Below, piece after piece: positions 27,895 through 36,531 of a stretch of 40,032 nucleotides of DNA; positions within the stretch are counted from its first letter, which is position 1; each line of letters starts with the position of its first letter. This DNA comes from a virus, in IMG/VR virus record IMGVR_UViG_3300046809_000477, positions 1 to 40,032 of that record; one strand, written 5' to 3'. The notes beneath the pieces are model-generated. The model ran no database searches, was not told the origin of the DNA, and worked only from the letters and a program-made list of their open reading frames with translations. The position numbers and the translations under genes are program-made.

Positions 27895-28131
27895 ATGGCC
27901 GAGGCAGCACGAAAGGTCCGCGTACGCGTGCCCTATGTGTCCGACAAGGAGCTGCATGTCTCCTTGGTCGCGTCACCGAACGACGGGGACTTCGTAGACC
28001 TGCGGGAGTTCATCCCGTCACTGAAGCAGTACGGTCGCGGAATCACCTTTCCACTGGAACTCCTCGACGAGGTGAGCGGGGGGCTTGAGGCTATCCGGCA
28101 CGAGCTGGGGGGCGCTAAGGAAGATGGCTGA
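27895..28131 (+). CDS. Hypothetical protein, 78 aa
   Basis: GGAGG lies before ATG at 27895. Small beta/alpha protein with a basic start, no membrane segment. Overlaps the following zinc-HTH gene. Under operator site 4, so possibly a regulated early or late-control gene. Confidence 0.7.
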   Translation: MAEAARKVRVRVPYVSDKELHVSLVASPNDGDFVDLREFIPSLKQYGRGITFPLELLDEVSGGLEAIRHELGGAKEDG

Positions 28132-28387
28132 CCTCCTCCAGGACGTGCGCTGTCGCGGGTGCCGGAGGTTGCTCGGCATCGGCAAGGACGAGCGGGTCAT
28201 CTACTGCGATATCCGCTGCGCCACCGATTATCCGGCCAGCGCTTCCGAGGCACGGGATGCGTTGATGTACGCGGTGTACCTGACGCGGAAGTACTCCTTC
28301 GCGTCCCTGGGGGAGATGTTCGGGTTCACCCGGCAGCGCGCCGCACAGATCGCGAAAGAGCGGGACGTTCGACCCGAGAACCGATAA
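28124..28387 (+). CDS. Zinc-ribbon/HTH small DNA-binding protein, 87 aa
   Basis: ATG at 28124 overlaps the previous stop. The N-terminus has Cys-Arg-Gly-Cys then Cys-Asp-Ile-Arg-Cys, a small zinc site. The C-terminus has a helix-turn-helix pattern (Ser-Leu-Gly-Glu-Met-Phe-Gly-Phe-Thr-Arg-Gln-Arg-Ala-Ala-Gln-Ile), like a sigma-factor region 4. Directly before the large terminase, it could be a late-gene regulator or an unusual small terminase. Confidence 0.7.
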   Translation: MADLLQDVRCRGCRRLLGIGKDERVIYCDIRCATDYPASASEARDALMYAVYLTRKYSFASLGEMFGFTRQRAAQIAKERDVRPENR

Positions 28388-28464
28388 TTACAAAGCGGTA
28401 GCTGAATACGCCTAATCTCGAATCCGGATAGCAAAACCGGGTTTGGGATTGGGCGTGTTCCGTT

Positions 28465-30030
28465 ATGGAGGCAGAAGACTACGACTACGACGTCATCAGC
28501 GATGAGACCGACGAAGAGCACCAAGCGCGCCTGGACACCGAGGTCATCCTCGATGAGACAAGCCAGGCCTTTGTCGACCAACTCGTGGCCAAGATGCTCC
28601 TCGTGGTCGATGAGGTCTCTGGCCACCCGCTGTACGGCTACCAGCGCCCCTTTGCAGCCCGCCTGATCGAGTCCCTGATCATCAACGACGGGGCCACTCT
28701 CACTGCCCTGTTCTCCCGCCAGTCCGGTAAGTCCGAGACGGTGGCCAACGTTGTCGCCGCCTGCATGATCATGTTCCCTCGGCTCGCGAAGCTGTTCCCT
28801 GACCTCCTGGGCAAGTACAAGGAGGGCCTCTGGGTCGGAGCCTTCGCGCCGGTCGAGGAGCAGGCCGACAACCTCTACGGGCGAATCGTGGCCCGACTGA
28901 CCAGTGAGCACGCCCTGGCAGTCCTGGCCGACCCCGAGATCGACGACTCGATCCAGGGCAAGGGCCGCTCGCTGTCCCTCAAGCGCTCCGGCTCGCTGGT
29001 GCGCAAGCAGACGTGCCACCCCCGCGCCACCATCGAAGGACGCACCTACCACTTGATCTTGATCGACGAGTGCCAGGGCGCGGACGAGAAGATGGTGAAC
29101 AAGTCGATCGGCCCGATGGGTGCCTCGACCAACGCCACGATGTGCTTCACCGGCACGCCCACTTACGAGAAGGGCGTGTTCTACAACCAGATCCAGATCA
29201 ACAAGCGCACTGCCACCCGGCGCGGGGCCCGCCAGAACCACTTCGACGCCGACTGGCGCGAGGTCTCCAAGTGGAACGCCAACTACAAGAAGTTCGTCAA
29301 CAAGGAACTTCTGCGCATCGGCGAGGACAGCGACGAGTTCAAACTGTCCTACAGGCTCATGTGGCTCCTGGACAAGGGCATGTTCACCACCTCGGAGCGC
29401 CTGGACGAACTCGGCGACACGTCCATGCAGGCGGTGAAGAGTTACCACAAGAGCCACGTCGTCATCGGCATCGACCCCGCCCGCAAGCAGGACTCCACCA
29501 TCGTCACGGCGGTGTGGGTGAGGTGGGACCGGCCCGACGAGTACGGGTACTACGAGCACCGGGTGCTGAACTGGATGGACCTGGGCGGCATGGCCTGGGA
29601 GGAGCAGTACTTCCGAATCGTGGAGTTCGTGCGCTCCTACTCCGTCTACGCCGTCGGAGTCGACGAGGGCGGTGTGGGCGACGTCGTCCTTTCGCGCCTG
29701 CAGGTTCTGATGCCGGACATACACATCGTGCCCCTGTCCTCCCAGCGACCCGAGCAGTCCAAGCGCTGGAAGCACCTGATGGAACTGATGGACCGAGGGC
29801 TGCTCTCCTGGCCCGCCCACGCCTACACGCGACGCCTCAAAACGTACAAAAGGTTCAGGCAGCAGATGGAAGACCTGGAGAAGAAATTCGAGGGCCCCTA
29901 CGTCCTGGCCGAAGCACCTAAGGCGGCCGACGCCCACGACGACTACGCCGACTCCCTCGCGCTGGCATGCGTGCTCACCAAGGACTTCACCCTGCCCGAG
30001 GTCGAGGTCTCTCGATCTCCCTTCCGCTAA
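28465..30030 (+). CDS. Terminase large subunit, 521 aa
   Basis: ATPase domain with Walker A Gln-Ser-Gly-Lys89-Ser and Walker B Leu-Ile-Leu-Ile-Asp201-Glu202. Nuclease domain with the acidic residues Ile-Asp-Pro-Ala near 335, Asp-Glu-Gly-Gly near 398 and a His-Asp-Asp-Tyr-Ala-Asp near 492. This motor cuts and pumps DNA into the procapsid. It has no clear ribosome binding site. Downstream order to portal, scaffold and capsid is the usual one. Confidence 0.92.
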   Translation: MEAEDYDYDVISDETDEEHQARLDTEVILDETSQAFVDQLVAKMLLVVDEVSGHPLYGYQRPFAARLIESLIINDGATLTALFSRQSGKSETVANVVAACMIMFPRLAKLFPDLLGKYKEGLWVGAFAPVEEQADNLYGRIVARLTSEHALAVLADPEIDDSIQGKGRSLSLKRSGSLVRKQTCHPRATIEGRTYHLILIDECQGADEKMVNKSIGPMGASTNATMCFTGTPTYEKGVFYNQIQINKRTATRRGARQNHFDADWREVSKWNANYKKFVNKELLRIGEDSDEFKLSYRLMWLLDKGMFTTSERLDELGDTSMQAVKSYHKSHVVIGIDPARKQDSTIVTAVWVRWDRPDEYGYYEHRVLNWMDLGGMAWEEQYFRIVEFVRSYSVYAVGVDEGGVGDVVLSRLQVLMPDIHIVPLSSQRPEQSKRWKHLMELMDRGLLSWPAHAYTRRLKTYKRFRQQMEDLEKKFEGPYVLAEAPKAADAHDDYADSLALACVLTKDFTLPEVEVSRSPFR

Positions 30031-30044
30031 CGACAGGACCCCCG

Positions 30045-30473
30045 ATGGCAAACGACTGGTACGGCGACGAATGGGGCTCCCCGGGCTGGACGGCGCAGCA
30101 GGCCTCCACCGTTGCGGGACCGGAGACGCCACCCACGTCTCTCCCCACCAACTTCACTGTCGTACAGGTGACCGCGAAGTACGTGGACGACCAGGGCAAC
30201 GCGCTGAACGGCTCCATGGTCCGGTTCACCCCGTCCGTGCAGCGGGTGACCGACGGCGACACCGTTGTGTGGCTCCACGAGGTTAACTCGCGGATCGAGA
30301 AGGGACTGTTGACGATCTCGTTGCTGGCCACTGATGTCGTCGGTGTTTCCCCGGCTTTCTCCTGGCACGTCAAGGAGTGCTTCCCCGGGGGCACGGAATA
30401 CGACATCCAGGTACCCTCGGCGACCACCTCTCCGGCCAGCCTTTTCACGCTTCCGGCGGCTACCACTAGTTAA
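30045..30473 (+). CDS. Beta-sandwich virion protein candidate, 142 aa
   Basis: ATG at 30045, 15 nt after the terminase. The middle has Ig-like alternating strands; the ends are Ser/Thr/Pro-rich. Position among head genes and composition suggest a head fibre or decoration protein. Not confirmed by any motif. Confidence 0.6.
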   Translation: MANDWYGDEWGSPGWTAQQASTVAGPETPPTSLPTNFTVVQVTAKYVDDQGNALNGSMVRFTPSVQRVTDGDTVVWLHEVNSRIEKGLLTISLLATDVVGVSPAFSWHVKECFPGGTEYDIQVPSATTSPASLFTLPAATTS

Positions 30474-30536
30474 CAACCGGTTCTGCATTACTCATACGCT
30501 TATTCCGTTACCTCACTATCGAAAGAGGATTACGGA

Positions 30537-30938
30537 ATGGCTGGAAATATCGCGCCCGACCCCCAGGTCCAGGAGCGGGCAGGCGCTGTCTACGAGCGCA
30601 AGATGGCGTCGAACTCGGTCAGGCGCGGTCCCCTCAGGTTCGAAGAGGGCGTGGCCACCGACACCGACGTGCCATCGGAGTTCGCCAAGGGGGTCATGCA
30701 GGGCTACCTCACCGCGCCCGGCAGGCCCAACCACAACGCGAACGTCTACGAGAAGTCTCCGCAGGAGACCATGGCCGAGCGCGCGCACGTCGGCTCCGCA
30801 GCCTGGGTCGAGGCACCGACCTACCTGAGCGGCTTCGCGGAGGGCTCCTTCACCGACTACGCCAGCGTCTCCTACGAGCAGGTCGACCGCTCCGGCGGCC
30901 GGTACCAGCGGATCAACCCCGCCGTGGTTGACGACTGA
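30537..30938 (+). CDS. Hypothetical head-region protein, 133 aa
   Basis: GAGGATTACGGA precedes the ATG. Polar, Ala/Gly/Glu-rich, without a hydrophobic segment. Its place between terminase and portal suggests a virion or assembly role. Unrecognised. Confidence 0.65.
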   Translation: MAGNIAPDPQVQERAGAVYERKMASNSVRRGPLRFEEGVATDTDVPSEFAKGVMQGYLTAPGRPNHNANVYEKSPQETMAERAHVGSAAWVEAPTYLSGFAEGSFTDYASVSYEQVDRSGGRYQRINPAVVDD

Positions 30939-30940
30939 GC

Positions 30941-31231
30941 ATGGTCGCCTTCCACGACCGCCGCAGGACCCCCAAGGCGACCGTCGATGAGGTAGTCCCA
31001 CGACTCGGCCTGCACCAGGGCGAGACCGTAGGTAAACGCCTCATCGACGACCGATACCTCGTACGTGGCACTCCCGTCGAGGCAGAGGACGGCAGCCGCA
31101 CGCGCCAGTACGCCGTGCACGAGGTCCTGCCCAGCGGAGACGTCATTCAGCGCGGTGACCCCTTCGGGAGCCGCCGCGAGGCCAAGCGCGCGACGCGGAA
31201 CCTCACCCCCACGCGCCTGATCGAAATCTGA
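30941..31231 (+). CDS. Hypothetical basic protein, 96 aa
   Basis: Begins 3 nt after the previous stop. Arg-rich with a mixed alpha/beta pattern. Just upstream of the portal gene. Unrecognised. Confidence 0.65.
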   Translation: MVAFHDRRRTPKATVDEVVPRLGLHQGETVGKRLIDDRYLVRGTPVEAEDGSRTRQYAVHEVLPSGDVIQRGDPFGSRREAKRATRNLTPTRLIEI

Positions 31232-31247
31232 GTCGGAGTCCCACGCG

Positions 31248-32966
31248 ATGAGTCAAGCCATCTCCTTCGCCAGCCCTAGCCAGCGGGCCGGGCAGTCGGA
31301 CCTCACGGTCCAGATCTCGCCCCTCGGGCTGGTTGAGTTGGCGGACGAAGAGTTTGAGGTACACGGCCAACGCCTTAACCGCTATGCCCAGAACTTCGCA
31401 TATTACTTGGGTCACCACTGGGCGTTCCGGCGCGAGGCTGGCGAGCCGCAACTCACGTTCAACTACGTGAAGGCGTTCGCCGACTACATCCTCAACTTCA
31501 CTTTCGGCCGAGGCGTTCACTTCAAGAGCGTCAAGGAGTACGAGCACATCATCCCAGCCCTGCTCAAGCGGGCCTGGGAGGTCGACAACTCCAAGCACCA
31601 GCTCCTGTGGGAGATGGGCCAGCAGGGAGGTGTCAGTGGCGATTCCTTTGTGAAGGTCGCCTACGCCCCCGAATACGTAGACAGTCTGGGACAGAAGCAG
31701 CCGGGGCAGGTCAAGATCCTTCCGCTCAACTCAGCCTTTTGCTTCCCCGAGTGGCACCCCCATTCGCGGGACCGGCTGATCCGCTTCAAACTGAAATACC
31801 GCTTCTGGTCGACCGGCGAGGACGGGACGCGAAGTGTGCGCACCTACGTCGAGGTGCTGACCGACGACGTCATCGAGGAGTACCTGGATGACGAGCTGAT
31901 CGACTCCCGGCCCAACCCGCTCGGTGTCATCCCCGTCGTCCACATCGCGAACACCCAGGTCTCCGGATCTCCTTGGGGCCTTTCCGACATCGCCGACATC
32001 ATCAGCCTGAATCGTGAGTACAACGAGAAGGCCACCGATATCAGCGACATCATCAACTACGGTGCGGCCCCCGTAACGATCATCACGGGCGCGAAGGCGA
32101 GCAACCTGGAGCGCGGCCCACGCAAGGTGTGGGGAGGACTCCCGAAGGACGCCCAGGTGTTCAATCTGGAGTCCGGGATGGACCTGAATGGTCCTCTCGC
32201 GTACCTGGAACTCCTCAAGCGTTCCATGCACGAGATCACGGGTGTTCCAGAGACCGCACTTGGTCAGATGCAGGCCGTGAGCAACACGTCGGGTGTCGCC
32301 CTGGCAATCCAGTTCCGGCCCATGATGGCCAAATACGACCAGAAGCGTCTGCAGTATTCCGTCGGCTTGCAGAAGATCAACAACTTGATCCTCAAGACCC
32401 TGTTCACCTTCGAGCCTGAGACGCGCCTCTACGATCCCTCCACCGAGGGAATCATGAAGAGCGACCAGCCAACGATGGTGGACGTCCGGGATCCCATGGC
32501 CTACTTCACCGAGTGCGAATGGCCAGCACCTCTCCCTGTCGACGTTCTCATCGCGCTGAACGAGATCCAGGTGAAGATGTCCCTGGGTCTGGAGTCGATG
32601 CGCGGGGCGCTGCACACACTGGGCGAGGAGTTCCCCGACGAGAAGGTCAGGGAGATATTCGAGGAGCAGATCGAGGACGCCAAGCAGCAGGCCGCATTGC
32701 GCATGCTAAAGGCGCAGTTCGACTCGGCTATTCTCTCGTTGACGGGAATGCCACCGGATGGGGTGGATGCGCCTGCACCTCAGACGGATGCGGCCGGTAA
32801 CCCGATCAATGCGCCTGGGGGTCCGAATCCGGTGTCGCTCCCCGGTGGACTCGATCTCGGGTCCATTACAGCACCCGAGGTTCAGAAAATGATCAACGAG
32901 ATCGTGACACAGGCGTATGGCCCCAGAGCGGGACTCCGCCGAAATCCGGACACAGATACCGACTAG
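31248..32966 (+). CDS. Phage portal protein, 572 aa
   Basis: GGAG upstream. Length and pattern fit SPP1 gp6-type portals. An N-terminal wing is rich in aromatic residues. A central stem region has the typical Ser-Asp-Ile-Ala-Asp-Ile-Ile-Ser-Leu-Asn-Arg-Glu-Tyr-Asn, then Ile-Thr-Gly-Val-Pro-Glu-Thr-Ala-Leu-Gly around 335-345. A Glu-rich C-terminal crown ends in a Pro/Gly tail. Twelve copies would form the DNA entry ring of the head. Confidence 0.88.
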   Translation: MSQAISFASPSQRAGQSDLTVQISPLGLVELADEEFEVHGQRLNRYAQNFAYYLGHHWAFRREAGEPQLTFNYVKAFADYILNFTFGRGVHFKSVKEYEHIIPALLKRAWEVDNSKHQLLWEMGQQGGVSGDSFVKVAYAPEYVDSLGQKQPGQVKILPLNSAFCFPEWHPHSRDRLIRFKLKYRFWSTGEDGTRSVRTYVEVLTDDVIEEYLDDELIDSRPNPLGVIPVVHIANTQVSGSPWGLSDIADIISLNREYNEKATDISDIINYGAAPVTIITGAKASNLERGPRKVWGGLPKDAQVFNLESGMDLNGPLAYLELLKRSMHEITGVPETALGQMQAVSNTSGVALAIQFRPMMAKYDQKRLQYSVGLQKINNLILKTLFTFEPETRLYDPSTEGIMKSDQPTMVDVRDPMAYFTECEWPAPLPVDVLIALNEIQVKMSLGLESMRGALHTLGEEFPDEKVREIFEEQIEDAKQQAALRMLKAQFDSAILSLTGMPPDGVDAPAPQTDAAGNPINAPGGPNPVSLPGGLDLGSITAPEVQKMINEIVTQAYGPRAGLRRNPDTDTD

Positions 32967-32979
32967 GAGTCGAAAGCGA

Positions 32980-33825
32980 ATGCCGCTTCATACCTCGGGC
33001 ATTTCCCTGCCCGCCATGACCGTGCTGGGCCACCGCAAGAACGGCTCGCCGATCTACAACATCGCTGGCGGCGCACCTGAGCCCGGCGAGCCGGTCATCA
33101 CCATCCCGGTCGTCCCCCCGCCGACTCCGGCCCCCGCTGAGCCGCGCTTCACTGCTGCGGACATCGAGCGGGCGCGGCAGGAGGAGAAGGACAAGTTGTA
33201 CAAGCGCCTGGACACGGTCGAGACCCAGAACAAGAAGTTCCTGGACGAGATCGAGGCCCAGCGCAAGGCGCGGGAGGAGGCCCAGGAGGCCGAGGCAGAG
33301 CGGCAGCGCCAGGCCCAGGAGGCCGCCCGCACTCAGGCCGAGCAGGAGATGTCCGCCAAGGACCTCCTGGCGGCCAAGGAGGCGGAGTGGAACAGCCGCT
33401 TCGCCCAGTTCGAGGCGGATCGCGAGAACGAGCGCGCCCTCTTCGCGAAGGAGCAGGAGTTCAACGCCCTGCAGTCCTACATCCAGCGCCGCGTCGGCGA
33501 GGAGCAGGACAACATCGCCCCAGAACTTCTCGACCTCGTGACCGGCAATTCGCCGGAGCAGGTCGAGGAAAGCCTGAATACCCTCAAGGGAAAGACTCAG
33601 GCTATTCTTGAGTCTGTTCAGCAGGCTGCGATTCAGCAGCGCTCGCAGATGCGTGGAGTCAGCCCTACGGGATATGCCACGACTGGACCAATGGACTCTG
33701 AACCGGGACACAAGTCGTACTCCGTCAGCGACCTGAAGGACATGCCGATGTCGGAATACGCCAAGATTCGGGGCCAGTTGGGGATCGGCCAGTCGGCCGG
33801 TAACCAGCGTGGACTGTACTCGTAA
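32980..33825 (+). CDS. Capsid scaffold protein, 281 aa, starts Met-Pro-Leu-His-Thr
   Basis: AGGAG lies 10 nt before ATG at 32980. Residues 55-150 are a long Glu/Ala/Gln/Arg coiled coil typical of scaffolding proteins, with a helical C-terminus for capsid contact. It sits between portal and capsid as expected. CTTCATAC (32986-32993) encodes residues 3-5 in an otherwise unrelated N-terminus. Confidence 0.85.
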   Translation: MPLHTSGISLPAMTVLGHRKNGSPIYNIAGGAPEPGEPVITIPVVPPPTPAPAEPRFTAADIERARQEEKDKLYKRLDTVETQNKKFLDEIEAQRKAREEAQEAEAERQRQAQEAARTQAEQEMSAKDLLAAKEAEWNSRFAQFEADRENERALFAKEQEFNALQSYIQRRVGEEQDNIAPELLDLVTGNSPEQVEESLNTLKGKTQAILESVQQAAIQQRSQMRGVSPTGYATTGPMDSEPGHKSYSVSDLKDMPMSEYAKIRGQLGIGQSAGNQRGLYS

Positions 33826-33857
33826 TCCACGAGTACCCGCAACAAAAGGACTGACAC

Positions 33858-35690
33858 ATGCCCAGTGCAATCACCGGTACCCCGAACCTGTCGGCCTCGC
33901 CGACGAACTACTCGGGTGCCAACAGCACGCTCGGTGCGGCGATCCAGACCATCTGGTCCAAGGAGATCCTGTTCCAGAGCATGCCGATCCTCCGGTCTCG
34001 GGCCGCCTGATCCAGTGATGGGTCAGTGAGAACCACGCTGTATCGGTGAACCCCTCCAAATGGGCGAATGGGGAATACCGAGGGAACCCAACATCTGGGA
34101 CTCCGTAGAGACTACACGCGAGGCATCTCCAACAGTTCCAGCCTTTAGATGGGCAGTAGGTCGGTACTGGAGATGAAAATATAGTCCGAACTTGCACGAT
34201 GGAAAAGTGCAAGAGCCAGACAGAAATGCTTTGGCCCCGCAGCCAGCGGGTAACAATCGCGAATTGTCGAGCAGTTCGCCGTGAAGAAGACGGAGTTGGG
34301 TGTTCAGCCCGGTCTCCAAATCAACTTCATGAGGTACAACAATTTGGGAGCCGCTTCCCAGTTGGTCGAAGGCGTTCGGATGCAGACCAACGCCCTGTCG
34401 GCCTCTCAGTTCTCCATCACGGTGGCTGAGCACGGCTACGCGGTCGCCGTCTCCGAACTCCTGCTCAACGCGTCCTTCGACGACGTGATGGCCTCGGCCT
34501 CGCGTCTGCTCGGTCTCACTTTGGCCGCCTGAGAGGGAAACCTCTCAGTGAAAATCCCGAGAATTGCTGGAACATCCTGCTAGACCTCTTCACCACAGCG
34601 TGGGGCGAAAGCCCGAGCGCGATGGTTTGAGAAGAAGAGGGTAGGGACAATCAGCAGCCGAGCCCCTTAACTGGGGAAGGTTCACAGAACATGCACGGGA
34701 GACCCGAGAGGGTCAAGAGATGTTCGGGTCTACAGGGAAACCTGTAGAGGCTGGCAGAAATGACCAGCCCACTTCGGAGAAATCCGGAGGGGTAACAGAA
34801 CGCGAAACATGGCGCTCTACCTCGACCAGTCCGCGCGGGACACCCTCCTGCAGGCGTCGAGCAAGATCTGGGGCTACAACAAGTACGCCCAGACCAGCGC
34901 GTTCGGCGTCATGGCGCAGTACTCGCACGGCACCGCCGCCACCGGCACTGACCTGCTGGACGGCACCTTCAGTTTCACGGCGGCCCTCACCAAGGACGCC
35001 ACCGAGACACTGAGCACCAAGAACGTCCCCCGCTTGGGGGACACGTACGTGGCGTTCGTCCACCCGCACCAGTCGCGGCAGTTGCGCGATGACCCCGAGT
35101 GGATCGAGGTCACCAAGTACGCGGCCCCGGGCTCGTTCATGATCGGCGAGATCGGCCGCCTCAACGACGTGGTGTTCATCGAGACCACGCAGGTGAAGCA
35201 GTTCACCAACGCACTGGGGAAGACGGTCTACCAGAGCATCTTCCTGGGCGACAACGCCTTCGGGCACGCGATCTCCCTCCCGGTGGAACTGCGCGACGGC
35301 GGCATCCTCGACTTCGGTTTCACTTTGGCCGCCTGACAGAGCAATCTGTCAGTGAACAACCCGAGAATTGCTGGGACGTCCTGCTAGACCTCAGAGCTAC
35401 AACGTGAGACGAAAGTCTGAGCGTGAACGCTTGAAAATCTGAGGGTAGGGATAATCAGCAGCCGAGCCCTTTAGCTGGGGAAGGTTCACAGACTATGTAC
35501 GGGTCACCCCACGCGGGTGAAGATATAGTTCGGATCTGCATGGAGACATGCAGAGGCTGGCAGAAATGACCAGCCCACTCCGGGAGACCGGAGGGGTAAC
35601 AGAATGCGAGAGCACGCACTCGCCTGGTACGCGATCTGGGGCCTTGGCCTCATCACCGACCAGGCCGTCCTGATCGCCGAGACCAACTGA
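33858..35690 (+). CDS. Major capsid protein (N4-gp56 type), split by three group I introns; spliced product 328 aa
   Basis: Four exons: 33858-33996, 34267-34514, 34803-35318 and 35607-35690. Joined, they give 987 nt in one uninterrupted frame ending at TGA 35688-35690. The spliced protein reads through conserved capsid segments exactly at the joints: Leu-Arg-Phe-Glu-Gln-Phe-Ala, Leu-Leu-Gly-Arg-Asn-Met-Ala, and Asp-Phe-Gly-Arg-Glu-His-Ala. It ends with the family's typical Trp-Tyr-Ala-Ile-Trp-Gly segment. Length matches N4-gp56 family capsids. Without splicing, each exon meets a stop 11-15 nt inside the following intron, so splicing is required for virion formation. A terminator follows at 35747. 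Confidence 0.9.
33997..34266 (+). ncRNA. Group I intron 1 of the capsid gene, 270 nt, no ORF
   Basis: It follows a U in CGGU and ends in G. P1: exon CGGU pairs with intron GCCG (34002-34005 region). P10: intron CUCGG (33997-34001) pairs with the next exon's UCGAG. P7: GACUA (34110-34114) with UAGUC (34181-34185). A P9-type hairpin CTTGCAC / GTGCAAG spans 34190-34213. It is inserted after the first base of a codon (phase 1). Its core differs clearly from introns 2 and 3. Confidence 0.85.
34515..34802 (+). ncRNA. Group I intron 2 of the capsid gene, 288 nt, no ORF
   Basis: Inserted in phase 0 after CGGT; ends in G. P1 uses GCCG; P10 pairs CUUUG with exon CGAA. The catalytic core contains the typical AATCAGCAGCCGAGCCC block (from about 34649). 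P7 is GAACAU (34687-34692) with AUGUUC (34720-34725), a compensatory variant of intron 3's pairing. The 3' end has GGGGTAACAGAACG. Closely related to intron 3. Confidence 0.88.
35319..35606 (+). ncRNA. Group I intron 3 of the capsid gene, 288 nt, no ORF
   Basis: Inserted in phase 0 after CGGT; ends in G. P1 uses GCCG; P10 pairs UUUG with exon CGAG (two G-U pairs). Core block AATCAGCAGCCGAGCCC recurs. P7 is ACUAU (35492-35496) with AUAGU (35525-35529). Peripheral helices differ from intron 2 while stems stay paired, showing divergence under structural constraint. Confidence 0.88.
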
Positions 35691-35746
35691 GTTAGCGCCG
35701 CCGCAAGGCCCCGCCTGCTGAGTTGGTGACAGCATCAAGACCCGAT

Positions 35747-35778
35747 AGGGGAGCCGCACTTTAACGTGCGGCTCCCCT
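35747..35778 (+). terminator. Terminator after the capsid gene
   Basis: AGGGGAGCCGCAC / GTGCGGCTCCCCT stem with a TTTAAC-type loop and T-rich tail. It limits the highly expressed capsid transcript. Confidence 0.92.
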
Positions 35779-35833
35779 TTCTCGTTAGCCTTGTACTGAT
35801 TCACTGCTACGAGTTCCGAATCCGGAGAACTGA

Positions 35834-36214
35834 ATGCCTACTGCACGAAATGTCGCTCGCCCTGGTGACCTCACCGGCCGCAACAAGGCCATGCTGGCCA
35901 AGGAGAACGCCGAGGAACTGAAGCGGCGCGAGAACGAGATCTCCCTCATGAACGAGGCGGCTGCGGCTGAGCGTGACGACACCGTCCACGACGTCCTTCC
36001 CCGCGACATGACCCCGCCTCCGGCCCCATCCGCGATCGAGGTCTCCGACACGGTCGACGTCGAGGTGCCGCTGCGCGAGTTCCGCGTCAACTCCACCATC
36101 GAGCAAATGACCTTCGGCCACGGCCAGCACTACGACTTCGAGGAGGGCATCCGCTACCGCGCCCCGAAGCCGCTGTACGACCACCTGGACGACCTCGGAT
36201 ACATCTGGCACTGA
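35834..36214 (+). CDS. Hypothetical head/connector protein, 126 aa
   Basis: GGAG precedes the ATG. A helical N-terminal half rich in Lys/Glu/Ala is followed by a small beta domain ending in aromatic residues. It lies just after the capsid gene, where minor head or head-tail joining proteins are found. No named family recognised. Confidence 0.65.
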   Translation: MPTARNVARPGDLTGRNKAMLAKENAEELKRRENEISLMNEAAAAERDDTVHDVLPRDMTPPPAPSAIEVSDTVDVEVPLREFRVNSTIEQMTFGHGQHYDFEEGIRYRAPKPLYDHLDDLGYIWH

Positions 36215-36234
36215 GCCAGTAGGAGACCTCCTTC

Positions 36235-36531
36235 ATGACTACCCCTGTTCCGGCCCCGGTGGCCGGTGACTCCTTCGTGCTCGACAGCCCCGAGGGCCTC
36301 GGCTCTGGCATGGGCCACATCCCCAACGGCTCGGTCGTGCAGTTCGAGGCCGTCCACGAGGCGGGTACCGCTGGCGTCGGACACGCGGGTGAGGCTTCGG
36401 TCGTGCTGTCGCATGAGCACGCCACCCACGTCATCACCGACGAGGGCACGCACGCCCCCGGTACCGCCCGGCGTCTGTTCTCCCTGCACGTGTCCGACTT
36501 CCTGCGGATGTTCAAGAAGGTGGACGCCTGA
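36235..36531 (+). CDS. Hypothetical virion protein, 98 aa
   Basis: GTAGGAG upstream. Gly/His/Val-rich beta-type sequence with a short C-terminal helix. Stop shares its A with the next ATG. Possibly a head-completion or decoration protein. Confidence 0.6.
   Translation: MTTPVPAPVAGDSFVLDSPEGLGSGMGHIPNGSVVQFEAVHEAGTAGVGHAGEASVVLSHEHATHVITDEGTHAPGTARRLFSLHVSDFLRMFKKVDA

Noticed and set aside
33858-35690. Capsid gene as a pseudogene broken by stops or frameshifts
   Set aside because: The interrupting segments have splice-site, P1, P7 and P10 features of group I introns and their removal restores the exact conserved capsid sequence.
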